Assembly (NCBI GenBank): GCA_023424585.1
Contig: JAFADT010000922.1
Coordinates: 1 to 10,219, forward strand
Source: Pseudomonadota bacterium
GTDB taxonomy: Bacteria; Myxococcota; Myxococcia; Myxococcales; Myxococcaceae
Length of the DNA stretch: 10,219 bases
Direction: 5' to 3'
Shown here: positions 1-7,182 of the stretch, piece after piece
How the letters are laid out: each line of letters begins with the position of its first letter
How positions within the stretch are numbered: position 1 is the stretch's first letter
Translations under genes and position numbers: made by a program
The notes under the pieces: generated by a model
The model's input: only the letters and a program-made list of their open reading frames with translations
What the model was told of the DNA's origin: nothing
Database searches by the model: none

Positions 1-105
1 GGCGTGGGCAACGCGGTGCAGAACGTCGGCGAGGGCATCAAGAACGTCGGCGAGGGCATCAAGAACGTCGGCGAGGGCATCAAGGACGCGCTGAGCAAGT
101 GGTAG
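1..105 (+). CDS. 3' end of an unidentified gene with a C-terminal heptapeptide repeat
   Basis: Frame 1 is open from the window edge to a TAG stop and gives 34 residues. After the lead-in GVGNAVQ it reads three identical NVGEGIK heptapeptides and ends DALSKW. The repeat is Gly-rich, with Val and Ile four residues apart and one Glu and one Lys per unit, so it could form an amphipathic helix or a flexible charged tail. A strong intrinsic terminator follows 43 bases after the stop, which supports this being a real gene end. The start, length and function lie outside the window and I do not recognise the family. Confidence 0.7.
   Translation, partial: GVGNAVQNVGEGIKNVGEGIKNVGEGIKDALSKW
22..84 (+). 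repeat. Three perfect tandem 21-bp repeats inside a coding region
   Basis: The unit AACGTCGGCGAGGGCATCAAG occurs at 22-42, 43-63 and 64-84 with no mismatch, encoding NVGEGIK each time. Identity at every wobble position means recent duplication or slippage rather than old protein-level constraint. The unit is a multiple of three, so gain or loss of copies keeps the frame and the stop codon. Confidence 0.9.
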
Positions 106-147
106 TGGCGGGCCTCGGCCGGCCGTCTCCCACCTGAAGTCCTTCCC

Positions 148-187
148 AGGGCCTCGTCCATCCGGGCGAGGCCCTTCCTTTTTCCCG
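148..187 (+). terminator. Intrinsic terminator after the first gene
   Basis: Bases 148-159 pair with 164-175 in a 12-bp stem (11 Watson-Crick pairs and one U-G) closed by a 4-base loop, ATCC at 160-163. A pyrimidine-rich tail with a run of five T follows (TTCCTTTTTCCC to 187). It lies between the stop at 105 and the next start at 228, so it should end transcription of the upstream gene before the TPR gene. Confidence 0.85.
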
Positions 188-227
188 TTGCTCGACAGCC
201 CCCGCCCTGTGGGGGACACTTTCCCTC

Positions 228-1415
228 ATGAACTCTCTGGAAACCCTCCTCGCGCAGGGTCAGGTGGCCCAGGCGAAGGCCGAGGCCGAGAAGCTCCTCG
301 CGAAGAACCCCAACCACCGCGACGCCCTGGTGGTGATGGCCAAGCTGGCGCTGGTGGAGAACAAGCTGCCCCAGGCGGAAGGCCTGCTCGCCAAGGCGGA
401 AGCCCAGGGCGCCACGGCCGAGACCGGCCTGGTGCGCGCCAACATCGCCGCCCAGAAGGGCCAGCTGGACGCCGCCCTCAAGGCCTACCAGGGCGTGCTC
501 GCCGTGGATCCCAACCGCGCCGAGGCCCACTTCGGCAAGGGCATGATGCTGATCAAGCAGGACAAGGCCGCCCCGGCGCTGGAGGCCCTGTCCCAGGCCG
601 CGAAGCTCGCGCCCCAGAACCCGGTGTTCCGCTACCGGCTGGGCCAGGTGCAGTTGGAGGCGGGCAAGACGGACGCCGGCCTCGCCACGCTGCGCGAGGT
701 GCTCACGCTGGCGCCGCGCTTCGTGCCCGCGTACCTGAGCCTGTCGCACGCGCTGTCCGCCCAGGAGAAGCTGGTGGAGGCGCGCAAGGTGCTGGAGCAG
801 GGCCTCAAGGCGGTGCCCAACCAGCCGCGCCTGCTCGCGTCCGTGACGGTGCTGTCCATGGCGCTGCGCGACCTGCGCACGTCCTACCAGGCGGCCTCCA
901 CGCTCGCGGCCCAGCGCCCGAAGGACGCGGACGCCCAGGCGAACCTGGCGCAGCTGATGCTGGCGCGCGGCCAGATCGAGCAGGCCCGGCACCTCTGCCA
1001 GACCATGACGTCCCTGGGCGTGGCCAGCGAGTCGCTGAAGATGGCGGAGGCCACCTGCTACGAGGCGCAGGAGCCGCCCGCGTACGACAAGGCCATCGCC
1101 GCGTATGAGCAGGGCATGAGCATCGCGCCGGACGGCTGGCGCGCGGCGAACAACCTGGGCCAGCTGCTGCTGCGCGTCCCCGCGGAGCCGGCCGACGCGA
1201 ACCTGCCGCGCGCGGTGACGGTGCTGGAGGAGGCCGTGCGCCGCGCCCCGGAGCGCCCGGAGCCCCTGCTCAACCTGGCGCTCGCGCAGGCGCGCCTGGG
1301 CCAGGAGGCGAAGGCGAAGGAGCTGGTGCAGAAGGTGCTCGCCATGCCGCTGGCGGAGGACACCGACCTGCACGAGGAGGCCGTGCGCCTCTCGCAGACG
1401 CTGTCCAAGGCCTGA
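228..1415 (+). CDS. TPR-repeat (tetratricopeptide) protein
   Basis: This 395-residue protein is built almost wholly of tetratricopeptide-like helical pairs, with about nine to ten units by eye. Clear units lie near residues 66-100, 100-134, 135-168, 169-200 and 345-372, with the usual small residues on helix A, the A..HFGKG/A pattern and a Pro closing each unit (VDPN, LAPQN, LAPRF, AVPNQ, APERP). There is no signal peptide or membrane segment, so it is probably a cytoplasmic scaffold. TPR units bind proteins, and the partner cannot be read from sequence. The ATG at 228 has only a weak purine stretch (GGGGGA, 211-216) about 11 bases upstream, but the protein begins directly with a TPR helix. 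It stands alone: a terminator lies upstream and a convergent gene downstream. Confidence 0.88.
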   Translation: MNSLETLLAQGQVAQAKAEAEKLLAKNPNHRDALVVMAKLALVENKLPQAEGLLAKAEAQGATAETGLVRANIAAQKGQLDAALKAYQGVLAVDPNRAEAHFGKGMMLIKQDKAAPALEALSQAAKLAPQNPVFRYRLGQVQLEAGKTDAGLATLREVLTLAPRFVPAYLSLSHALSAQEKLVEARKVLEQGLKAVPNQPRLLASVTVLSMALRDLRTSYQAASTLAAQRPKDADAQANLAQLMLARGQIEQARHLCQTMTSLGVASESLKMAEATCYEAQEPPAYDKAIAAYEQGMSIAPDGWRAANNLGQLLLRVPAEPADANLPRAVTVLEEAVRRAPERPEPLLNLALAQARLGQEAKAKELVQKVLAMPLAEDTDLHEEAVRLSQTLSKA

Positions 1416-1436
1416 GACCCGCCCGGGCGGCCCGCG

Positions 1437-2399
1437 CTACGCGTTGAAGTCGAGCGTGGGCACGTCCGCGTCGCCGGTCGCCGCCTGGTACACGTGCCAG
1501 GCGGCGGCCAGGTCCTGGAAGGGCAGCCCCACCCCGGCGAACACCGTCACCTGGTCCTGGGACGCGCGCCCGGGCTTGAGGCCCGCGAGGACCTCGCCCA
1601 GCTCCGCGTGGATGGCGGACTCCGTGAGCCCCACCGCGCCCGCCGCGCCGGTGGAGACGCCGAGGCCGCGGTGGTCGCAGACGAGCAGGGCTCGCTCGAG
1701 CAGGTCCCGGGACAGCTCCGCCTTGCCCGGCTCGTCCGCGCCCAGCGCGGTGATGTGCGTGCCCGGCCGCACCATGCCCGCGCGCAGGAAGGGCTCGCGG
1801 CTCCACGTGGCCGTCACCACGATGTCCGCGTCCGCCACCGCGTCCGCCACGGACGTCTCCACGCGGACGGGCAGGTTCAGCTCCTGGTACATGCGCGAGG
1901 CGTAGGCGTTCGCGTGCGCGAGGTTCGTGTCGTAGACGCGCACCTGGCTGAGCGTGCGCACCAGCCGCAGCTGCTTGAGCTGGAGCACGCCCTGGCGGCC
2001 GGCGCCAATCACCGCCACGCGCGTCGCGTCCGGCCGGGCCAGCACGTCCGCGGCCAGCGCGCCCGCCACGGCGGTGCGCACGGCGGTGAGGTGCCCGGCG
2101 TCCATCACCGCGAGCAGCCCTCCCGTCACCAGGTCGTACAGCTGCACCACGCCCTGGATGGCGGGCTGCTGCCCGGGGAACTGCGCGTGCGCCTTCACCG
2201 TGTACGCGGGGATGCCGGGCACGCAGCCGGGGAAGAGCACCATCGCGGTGCCAAACGAGTGCAGCGGCGCGCGCACGCGCTGCGGGGCCACGGTGCGCGC
2301 GAGGGCGTCGGTGCGGAAGGCCTCGCGCAGGTCATCCAGGAGCAGGAGCGCCTGGAGGTTGCGGGCCACGGCGGAGCGGTTGAGCAGGAGGGTGCGCAT
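1437..2399 (-). CDS. Ornithine cyclodeaminase / mu-crystallin family NAD(P)-dependent enzyme
   Basis: This 320-residue protein has the usual length and motif order of the ornithine cyclodeaminase/mu-crystallin family. Lys69 lies in AYTVKAH, the position of the substrate-binding lysine. LTAVRTA (104-110) precedes a Rossmann fold with IGAGRQG (131-137). ALGADEPGKAEL (218-229) holds the family's catalytic aspartate (Asp222), and VFAGVGLPFQDLAAA (286-300) is the usual C-terminal signature. Members include ornithine cyclodeaminase, archaeal-type alanine dehydrogenase, ketimine reductases and opine-like enzymes of siderophore pathways. The motifs do not separate these, so the substrate is left open. 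No arginine or ornithine catabolic gene and no biosynthetic cluster adjoins it. It is convergent with the TPR gene (21-bp gap) and divergent from the kinase. Its ribosome site is weak (AGGGTGG about 10 bases upstream). Confidence 0.88.
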   Translation of the reverse strand: MRTLLLNRSAVARNLQALLLLDDLREAFRTDALARTVAPQRVRAPLHSFGTAMVLFPGCVPGIPAYTVKAHAQFPGQQPAIQGVVQLYDLVTGGLLAVMDAGHLTAVRTAVAGALAADVLARPDATRVAVIGAGRQGVLQLKQLRLVRTLSQVRVYDTNLAHANAYASRMYQELNLPVRVETSVADAVADADIVVTATWSREPFLRAGMVRPGTHITALGADEPGKAELSRDLLERALLVCDHRGLGVSTGAAGAVGLTESAIHAELGEVLAGLKPGRASQDQVTVFAGVGLPFQDLAAAWHVYQAATGDADVPTLDFNA

Positions 2400-2642
2400 G
2401 CTTTGCCGGCCACCCTACCCGAGCGTGCGCACGCCCTGGGGCGCGAACATCCCCCGGGACGGCCGAGCGCATGAAGGTGAACGGCGAGCCGGCCGGTGCG
2501 CCCGAGGCCCGACCTGGCGGCGGCGGCCGAGAGCTCGGGGTGAAGGCCCCCGACCGACGCGAGGGCGAGGCGCGCCGGGGCCGCCATGCGCAGACTTTCG
2601 CGAGGAGCGGCACGACCGGGCGAGGGCCCGGGGAGAAGGGCG
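2400..2642. other. Divergent intergenic region between the cyclodeaminase-like gene and the kinase
   Basis: These 243 bases must hold the promoters for both flanking genes. I see no clear -35/-10 or -24/-12 pair. A perfect 12-bp palindrome sits near the reverse-strand gene (2423-2434). Just before the kinase start is GGGGAGAAGGG, a good ribosome binding site. Open frames crossing the region on both strands have Arg/Pro/Gly-rich translations typical of GC-rich non-coding DNA and were not called. Confidence 0.6.
2423..2434. promoter_or_regulatory. Perfect palindrome GCGTGCGCACGC, possible operator
   Basis: A 12-bp perfect inverted repeat centred at 2428/2429 lies 24-35 bases upstream of the reverse-strand start at 2399, where a regulator could cover the promoter. 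Only position and symmetry support this. Alternating purine-pyrimidine G/C palindromes arise fairly often by chance at this base composition. Confidence 0.3.
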
Positions 2643-4697
2643 ATGCAGGGGCCGGGTTCACACTCCGCGGACGAGCATGCGCGCGACGGCCGCCGCCCGT
2701 CCGCGGCGGAGTTCCTGCGCGCGAACCACGACGCGCTGCTGGCGGACTGGCAGCAGGCGGTGTTCGAGCACCTGTGCCGGCAGGACTCCGCCCACCCGCC
2801 CTGGCTCATCGACCACATGCCGGAGCTGCTCGCCGCGCTGGCGGACGCGATGGAGCAGGGGCCGGAGGCGCTGGACGAGCGCCTGGAGGCGGCGCACGCC
2901 GCGGCCCGCCTGGACGCGGGCTTCGACCTGGGCGAGGTGGCCCACGAGTACGCGCTCCTGCGCCGCTGCATCCTCCACCGGCTGGAGGCGATGGAGCAGC
3001 GGCTGCGACCCGGGGACCTCACGGGGCTGGAGGAGACGCTCGACCGGGTGGTCACCCGGACCATGTCGTTCTTCTGGGACATGAAGCAGCGCATCCTCCA
3101 GACGCTGGACCGCATGTCCGAGGCGACGCTGGACGACCCGGCCATGGAGACGCTCCTGGAGCGCCTGCTCACCCGGCTGATGGAGTCCGCGTTCACCGTG
3201 GACACCGCGGCGGTGATGCTGCTGGAGGGCGACGCGCTGGTGGTGCGCGCCGCGGTGGGCCTGGGCACGGATGAGGTGAAGGGCCTGCGCGTGCCGGTGG
3301 GCGAGGGCGTGAGCGGGCAGGCGGCGCTGGAGCGGCGGCCCTTCTTCGTCCGCTCGGCCGCCACGGATCCGCGCGTCCTCTTCGGGCCGCTGCGCCGCGC
3401 GGGGCTGCGCGCGCTGTACGGCCTGCCGCTCCTGGACGGCGAGCGGCTCCTGGGCATGGCGTACATGGGCTCGCGCACGGCCTTCGCGTTCTCCGACTCG
3501 GACGTGCTGCTCTTCCACGCCGTCGCGGAGCGGGCGTCCGCGCACATCGCCCAGACGGAGCTGCACGCGCGCGAGCACGCGGCGCGCCAGGAGGCCGAGC
3601 GCTCGCTGGCGCTGCTGGACTCGCTGCTGGACGCGGCGCCCGTGGGCATCGCGTTCCTGGATCCGGACCTGCGCTACCTGCGCATCAACGACATGCTGGC
3701 GCGGCTCAACAGCAAGCCCGTGGAGGCGCACCGGGGCCACGCGCTGCGCGAGATGGTCCGCACCGGCGCCGTGGCGCCCATCGAGCAGGCGCTGCGGCGG
3801 GTGCTGGAGACGGGGCAGCCCGTGCAGGACATGCTCCTCGTGGGGCCGGATCCGGTGCGGGGCCGCGAGGGGTCCTGGCGCGCGGACTACTTCCCGGTGC
3901 GCACGCCGGACGGGGTGCTGCTGGGGGTGGGCTGCACGGTGGTGGACATCACCGACCACAAGCGCGCGGAGGCCGCGCTGGAGCAGGCCATCGACTTCCG
4001 CGAGGAGCTCATCGCCGTCCTGGGCCACGACCTGCGCAACCCCCTGCACGCGGTGACCGCGTCGGCCTTCATGCTGGGGAAGGCCTCGGGGCTGGATCCG
4101 GCCGCGCGCCGCTCCGTGGACCGCATCCGCAAGGCCACGGCGCGGATGACGCGGATGATCAACGACATCCTCGACTTCGCGCGCAGCCGCCTGGGCGGGG
4201 GCATCCCCGTGGCGCGCCAGCACGTGAACATGGTGGAGCTGTGCCAGGGCATGCTGGACGAGTTGCAGGTGGTCTACCCGGAGCGACGCCTCCTGCTGGA
4301 GGTGCACGGCGATGACCTGTGGGGGGACTGGGACCCGGACCGGGTGACGCAGGTGCTGGGCAACCTGGTGGTGAACGCGCTGCAACACGCGAGGAACGGG
4401 ACGCCCGTCGTCACCTCCCTCGCCGGCGAGCCGGCGGAGGTGGTGATGCGGGTGAGCAACGACGGCGACCCCATCCCCCCGGCCCTGCTGCCCCACCTGT
4501 TCGACCCGTTCAAGCAGCCGCACTCGCCGGAGAAGAGCAGCAAGCACCGCAGCCTGGGGCTGGGGCTCTACATCGTGAGTGAGATCGTCCAGGTGCACCG
4601 GGGCACCGTCGGCGTGGACACCGCCGCCGGCGAGGGCACGACCTTCACCGTGCGGTGGCCCCGCGTCCCCCCGCCCAGGGGCTACCTGCCGCCGTGA
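2643..4697 (+). CDS. Soluble orphan sensor histidine kinase (RsbRD-like N-terminus, GAF, PAS, HisKA, HATPase)
   Basis: The 684-residue product has no membrane segment and should sense a cytoplasmic cue. In order: an all-helical domain (about 20-150) resembling the N-terminal domain of RsbR/RsbD-type stress proteins; a GAF domain (about 165-305); a PAS domain (about 322-445, ending VVDITDHKRAEAALEQ); HisKA with GHDLRNPL, phospho-acceptor His462; and HATPase with N box LGNLVVNALQHA (Asn578), F box LFDPFKQ and G2 box GLGLYIV (639-645). The G1 box reads NDGDPIP (606-612) in place of DxGxGIx, a variant seen in other kinases that are probably active. No response regulator is adjacent, so it is an orphan. 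I chose ATG 2643 because GGGAGAAGGG lies about 2-12 bases upstream. An in-frame ATG at 2586 would add 19 Arg/Gly-rich residues and has no good ribosome site. The helical-domain assignment is the least certain part. Confidence 0.9.
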   Translation: MQGPGSHSADEHARDGRRPSAAEFLRANHDALLADWQQAVFEHLCRQDSAHPPWLIDHMPELLAALADAMEQGPEALDERLEAAHAAARLDAGFDLGEVAHEYALLRRCILHRLEAMEQRLRPGDLTGLEETLDRVVTRTMSFFWDMKQRILQTLDRMSEATLDDPAMETLLERLLTRLMESAFTVDTAAVMLLEGDALVVRAAVGLGTDEVKGLRVPVGEGVSGQAALERRPFFVRSAATDPRVLFGPLRRAGLRALYGLPLLDGERLLGMAYMGSRTAFAFSDSDVLLFHAVAERASAHIAQTELHAREHAARQEAERSLALLDSLLDAAPVGIAFLDPDLRYLRINDMLARLNSKPVEAHRGHALREMVRTGAVAPIEQALRRVLETGQPVQDMLLVGPDPVRGREGSWRADYFPVRTPDGVLLGVGCTVVDITDHKRAEAALEQAIDFREELIAVLGHDLRNPLHAVTASAFMLGKASGLDPAARRSVDRIRKATARMTRMINDILDFARSRLGGGIPVARQHVNMVELCQGMLDELQVVYPERRLLLEVHGDDLWGDWDPDRVTQVLGNLVVNALQHARNGTPVVTSLAGEPAEVVMRVSNDGDPIPPALLPHLFDPFKQPHSPEKSSKHRSLGLGLYIVSEIVQVHRGTVGVDTAAGEGTTFTVRWPRVPPPRGYLPP

Positions 4698-4704
4698 GCG
4701 GGCG

Positions 4705-6333
4705 TCACGGCGCGGCCTTCGCCTCGGAGGCGGGCGCGATGGCGAGCGTGTGCACGGCCTCCGCGAGCATGCGCGTGCTCAGGTCCAGCGTCTCCAGCGC
4801 GATGGACTCGTCCGGGGCGTGGCCGGTGTAGGGCTCGTTGGGGAACGCGGGCCCGAAGTCCACGGCGCGGGGGAACAGCCGCGCGTAGGTGCCGCCGCGG
4901 ATGGAGCCGGGCACCGCGTCCGGCGCCTTGCGCTGGCGCTTGTAGATGTCCATCAGCGTCTTCACCAGCGGGCCGGACGTGTCCGCCACGTGCGGGTCGC
5001 CCAGGTAGCGGCCGGCGCCCTCCTTCACCTGGCCGCCGGAGTCCTCGCCCACGCGCTTCGCGGCGGCGTCCAGCGCCGCGTTGAACGCGGCGGCGTCCTG
5101 GCCCTGCGGCCGGCGCATGTTGACGCCCAGGGACACGGTGCCGTCCTTCACGCGCAGCACGGTGGGCGCCACGAGCAGCGGCCCCATCAGCGCGTCCTGG
5201 TACTGGAGGCCCAGCTTCTCGCCGTGGTGGTCGCCGTCGAAGCGCTTCGCCACGACGCGCAGGAGCGCCGCGATGCCGTTGTCCTCCAGGGGCAGCCGCG
5301 AGGCCACGGCGGACAGGTCCCAGAGCGCGTTGTGGCCCTCGTCCGCGGTGGACGAGTGCACCGCCACGCCGTGGGTGGTGAGCACCACGGTGCTGCCCTC
5401 GCGCTTCGCCTCCGCCTTGAGGTCCTTGCGCGCGGGGGCCTCCTGGGCGATGGCGGCCTTCACGGCGGCGAGCACCGCGTCCGGCGTCTGGCCCTTCACG
5501 GGCGCGAGCTTCAGCGTGGCGGCGCCGGGCACCTGGGTGAGGAACTCGCCCGCGCTCACGTCCACGGCGCGCGCGACGGTGCCCTCCTGGGGCGTTGCGG
5601 GCGCGGCGCCCACGGGCGCCTCCAGCGTCCACGCGACGAAGCCGGACTGCGCGGCCATCACCGGGTAGCCGGAGTCCACGGAGATGACGTGCGTGGGCCG
5701 GGGCTCCGTGTCCGCGTACTTCTTCATGCCGTTCCAGTCGCTCTCCTCGCCGTTGCCGATGATGACCAGCACCTTGCCCTGGGGCTTCAGGCCCAGGTCC
5801 CTGGCCATGGCCAGCGCGACGAGCCCGGAGGCGATGGGCCCCTTGTCGTCCTCCACGCCGCGGCCGTACAGGCGGCCCTTCTCCACCACGGGCTTGAAGG
5901 GCGCGCGCTTCCACTCGTGCGCGGGCGCGGGGACCACGTCGCCGTGGAACACGAGGCCCAGGAGCGGCTCGCCCTCGCCCCAGGACAGCTCGAAGACGTC
6001 GTTGTCGCCCACGGTGCGGAAGCCGAAGCCGTGCTGCTTGGCCCACGCCTCCAGGGCGCGGCCCATGGCGGCGATCTCCGGGCTCTTCGCGGCGGGGGCC
6101 TCGCTGCTCACGGTCTTGAAGCGGACGAGCGTCTGGGTGAGGGCCACCACGTCCTCCAGCGCGCAGGCCTGGACGTAGGCGGCGTAACGCTCCGCGGCGG
6201 AGGCGCCCTTCAGGGCGGCCTCGGAGAAGCGGGCGGCGCGGGCGGCGGGCTTGCCGACGCAGCGGGGGTCCTTGGCGGCGAGGGCAGCGGCGGGCGCCAG
6301 GAGGCAGAGGGCGGCGAGGAGGCGGGTGCGCAT
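4705..6333 (-). CDS. Exported M20-family metallopeptidase, PepV-like dipeptidase
   Basis: This 542-residue protein begins with a signal peptide: MRTR, a hydrophobic core, then AAALA before Ala20. The mature part follows the dinuclear-zinc M20 plan of PepV-type dipeptidases. His130 is in HGDVV, the bridging Asp162 in GRGVEDDKGP, catalytic Glu196 and metal-binding Glu197 in GNGEESDW, Asp220 in SVDSGYP, and the last ligand His505 in TGHAPDES. His326 in VAVHSSTADEGHNA matches the substrate-contacting lid histidine. All expected ligands are present, so it should be an active dipeptidase or aminoacylase-like hydrolase, probably periplasmic or secreted. It exceeds PepV (about 470 residues) mainly through the signal peptide and about 40 further N-terminal residues. 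It ends 7 bp from the kinase stop, convergently, and is divergent from msrA. Its ribosome site is not obvious. The substrate is unknown. Confidence 0.9.
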   Translation of the reverse strand: MRTRLLAALCLLAPAAALAAKDPRCVGKPAARAARFSEAALKGASAAERYAAYVQACALEDVVALTQTLVRFKTVSSEAPAAKSPEIAAMGRALEAWAKQHGFGFRTVGDNDVFELSWGEGEPLLGLVFHGDVVPAPAHEWKRAPFKPVVEKGRLYGRGVEDDKGPIASGLVALAMARDLGLKPQGKVLVIIGNGEESDWNGMKKYADTEPRPTHVISVDSGYPVMAAQSGFVAWTLEAPVGAAPATPQEGTVARAVDVSAGEFLTQVPGAATLKLAPVKGQTPDAVLAAVKAAIAQEAPARKDLKAEAKREGSTVVLTTHGVAVHSSTADEGHNALWDLSAVASRLPLEDNGIAALLRVVAKRFDGDHHGEKLGLQYQDALMGPLLVAPTVLRVKDGTVSLGVNMRRPQGQDAAAFNAALDAAAKRVGEDSGGQVKEGAGRYLGDPHVADTSGPLVKTLMDIYKRQRKAPDAVPGSIRGGTYARLFPRAVDFGPAFPNEPYTGHAPDESIALETLDLSTRMLAEAVHTLAIAPASEAKAAP

Positions 6334-6375
6334 GGGTGGCCTGGGGAACCGTCGGGAGGACGGGGCATTCCTGGT

Positions 6376-6394
6376 GGGAGGGAGGGCGGGAGGG
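6376..6394 (+). promoter_or_regulatory. G-quadruplex motif with five GGG runs and 1-base loops
   Basis: Bases 6376-6394 read GGGAGGGAGGGCGGGAGGG: five GGG runs separated by single bases, exceeding the four runs needed for an intramolecular parallel quadruplex. It lies in the 112-bp divergent gap, 52 bases upstream of the msrA ATG and 43 bases upstream of the peptidase start, on the msrA coding strand. A second G run (6420-6425) is nearer msrA. The pattern is seen directly; formation and regulatory effect are inferred. Confidence 0.65.
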
Positions 6395-6445
6395 CGGCCG
6401 TGCGGCGGACGTGAAAATCGGGGGGTCCGGGGCTAAAGCTAGAGC

Positions 6446-7102
6446 ATGTTCTTCACGTCCCCGAAGAAGTCGAGGCTCCCCACTCCGCAGGAGGCGCTGC
6501 CGGGCCGTTCGCAGGAGATGCCGGTTCCGCCGAAGCACACCGTGCTGGGCACCCCGCTGAAGGGGCCGGTGCCGGAAGGCCTCGAGACGGCCCTCTTCGG
6601 CATGGGCTGCTTCTGGGGGGTGGAGCGCAAGTTCTGGCAGGTGCCGGGCGTGTACTCCACGGCGGTGGGGTACGCGGGCGGGCTGACGCCGAACCCCACG
6701 TACGAGGAGGTCTGCTCGGGGCTCACCGGCCACAACGAGGTCGTGCGCGTGGTGTACGACCCGAAGCAGGTGACGTACGCGCAGCTCTTGAAGGTCTTCT
6801 GGGAGAACCACGACCCGACGCAGGGCATGCGCCAGGGCAACGACGCGGGCACCCAGTACCGCTCCGGCATCTACTACGCGAACGACGCGCAGAAGCGCGC
6901 CGCGGAGGAGACGCGCCAGGCGTACCAGGGCGCGCTCCAGGCGAAGGGCCTGGGCGACATCACCACGGAGATCCTCCCGGCGCCGGCCTTCTACTACGCC
7001 GAGGACTACCACCAGCAGTACCTCCAGAAGAACCCGGGCGGCTACTGCGGCGTCGGCGGCACCGGCGTGAGCTGCCCGATTGGCGTGGGCGTCAGCGCCT
7101 GA
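6446..7102 (+). CDS. msrA: Peptide methionine-S-sulfoxide reductase MsrA
   Basis: MsrA reduces the S epimer of methionine sulfoxide in proteins and free methionine, using thioredoxin, and repairs oxidative damage in the cytoplasm. The 218 residues contain [11 protein letters not shown] with nucleophile Cys55, Glu98 in GHNEVV, and [10 protein letters not shown] (131-140) with the conserved Asp133 and Tyr138. The C-terminal [14 protein letters not shown] carries recycling cysteines Cys201 and Cys210. The N-terminal stretch before the core ([17 protein letters not shown]) resembles that of the long Escherichia coli-type MsrA and supports the ATG at 6446. No Shine-Dalgarno precedes this ATG: the 20 bases upstream are tccggggctaaagctagagc. 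No msrB is nearby. The gene is convergent with the AraC-type gene. Confidence 0.96.
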   Translation: MFFTSPKKSRLPTPQEALPGRSQEMPVPPKHTVLGTPLKGPVPEGLETALFGMGCFWGVERKFWQVPGVYSTAVGYAGGLTPNPTYEEVCSGLTGHNEVVRVVYDPKQVTYAQLLKVFWENHDPTQGMRQGNDAGTQYRSGIYYANDAQKRAAEETRQAYQGALQAKGLGDITTEILPAPAFYYAEDYHQQYLQKNPGGYCGVGGTGVSCPIGVGVSA

Positions 7103-7119
7103 GCGTGGGTCGAGCAGTG

Positions 7120-7145
7120 GGCCCGCGGTCCTCCGCACACGGGCC
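7120..7145. terminator. Possible hairpin between convergent msrA and araC-type genes
   Basis: GGCCCG (7120-7125) can pair with CGGGCC (7140-7145), with a small inner CGG/CCG stem and an unpaired CACA. It lies 18 bases after the msrA stop in the 80-bp convergent gap. There is no T-run on either side, so it is at best a weak bidirectional terminator. GC-rich inverted repeats of this size are common by chance here. Confidence 0.3.
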
Positions 7146-7182
7146 GCCCCGCGGTGCCTCGCGAGGGAAGAGCCCTGAAGCC

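Noticed and set aside
1..30. Lipobox-type export signal or lipoprotein for the M20 peptidase (Cys10 in LLAALC)
   Set aside because: The cysteine is inside the hydrophobic core only 10 residues in and is preceded by Leu, which does not fit a lipobox; an ordinary cleavage after ALA is better. Numbers here are residues of that protein.
1419..1430. Palindrome CCGCCCGGGCGG between the convergent TPR and cyclodeaminase-like genes, as a bidirectional terminator
   Set aside because: With a minimal loop it leaves only about four stem pairs and has no T-run on either side.
2471..3274. A 267-residue forward frame beginning in the divergent region (MKVNGEPAGAPEARP)
   Set aside because: It runs into the kinase in another frame, is very Gly/Arg-rich, has no ribosome site and resembles no family.
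2658..4598. A 646-residue open frame antisense to the histidine kinase
   Set aside because: Low-complexity His/Gln/Arg/Val-rich translation typical of the antisense frame of a GC-rich gene; no motif.
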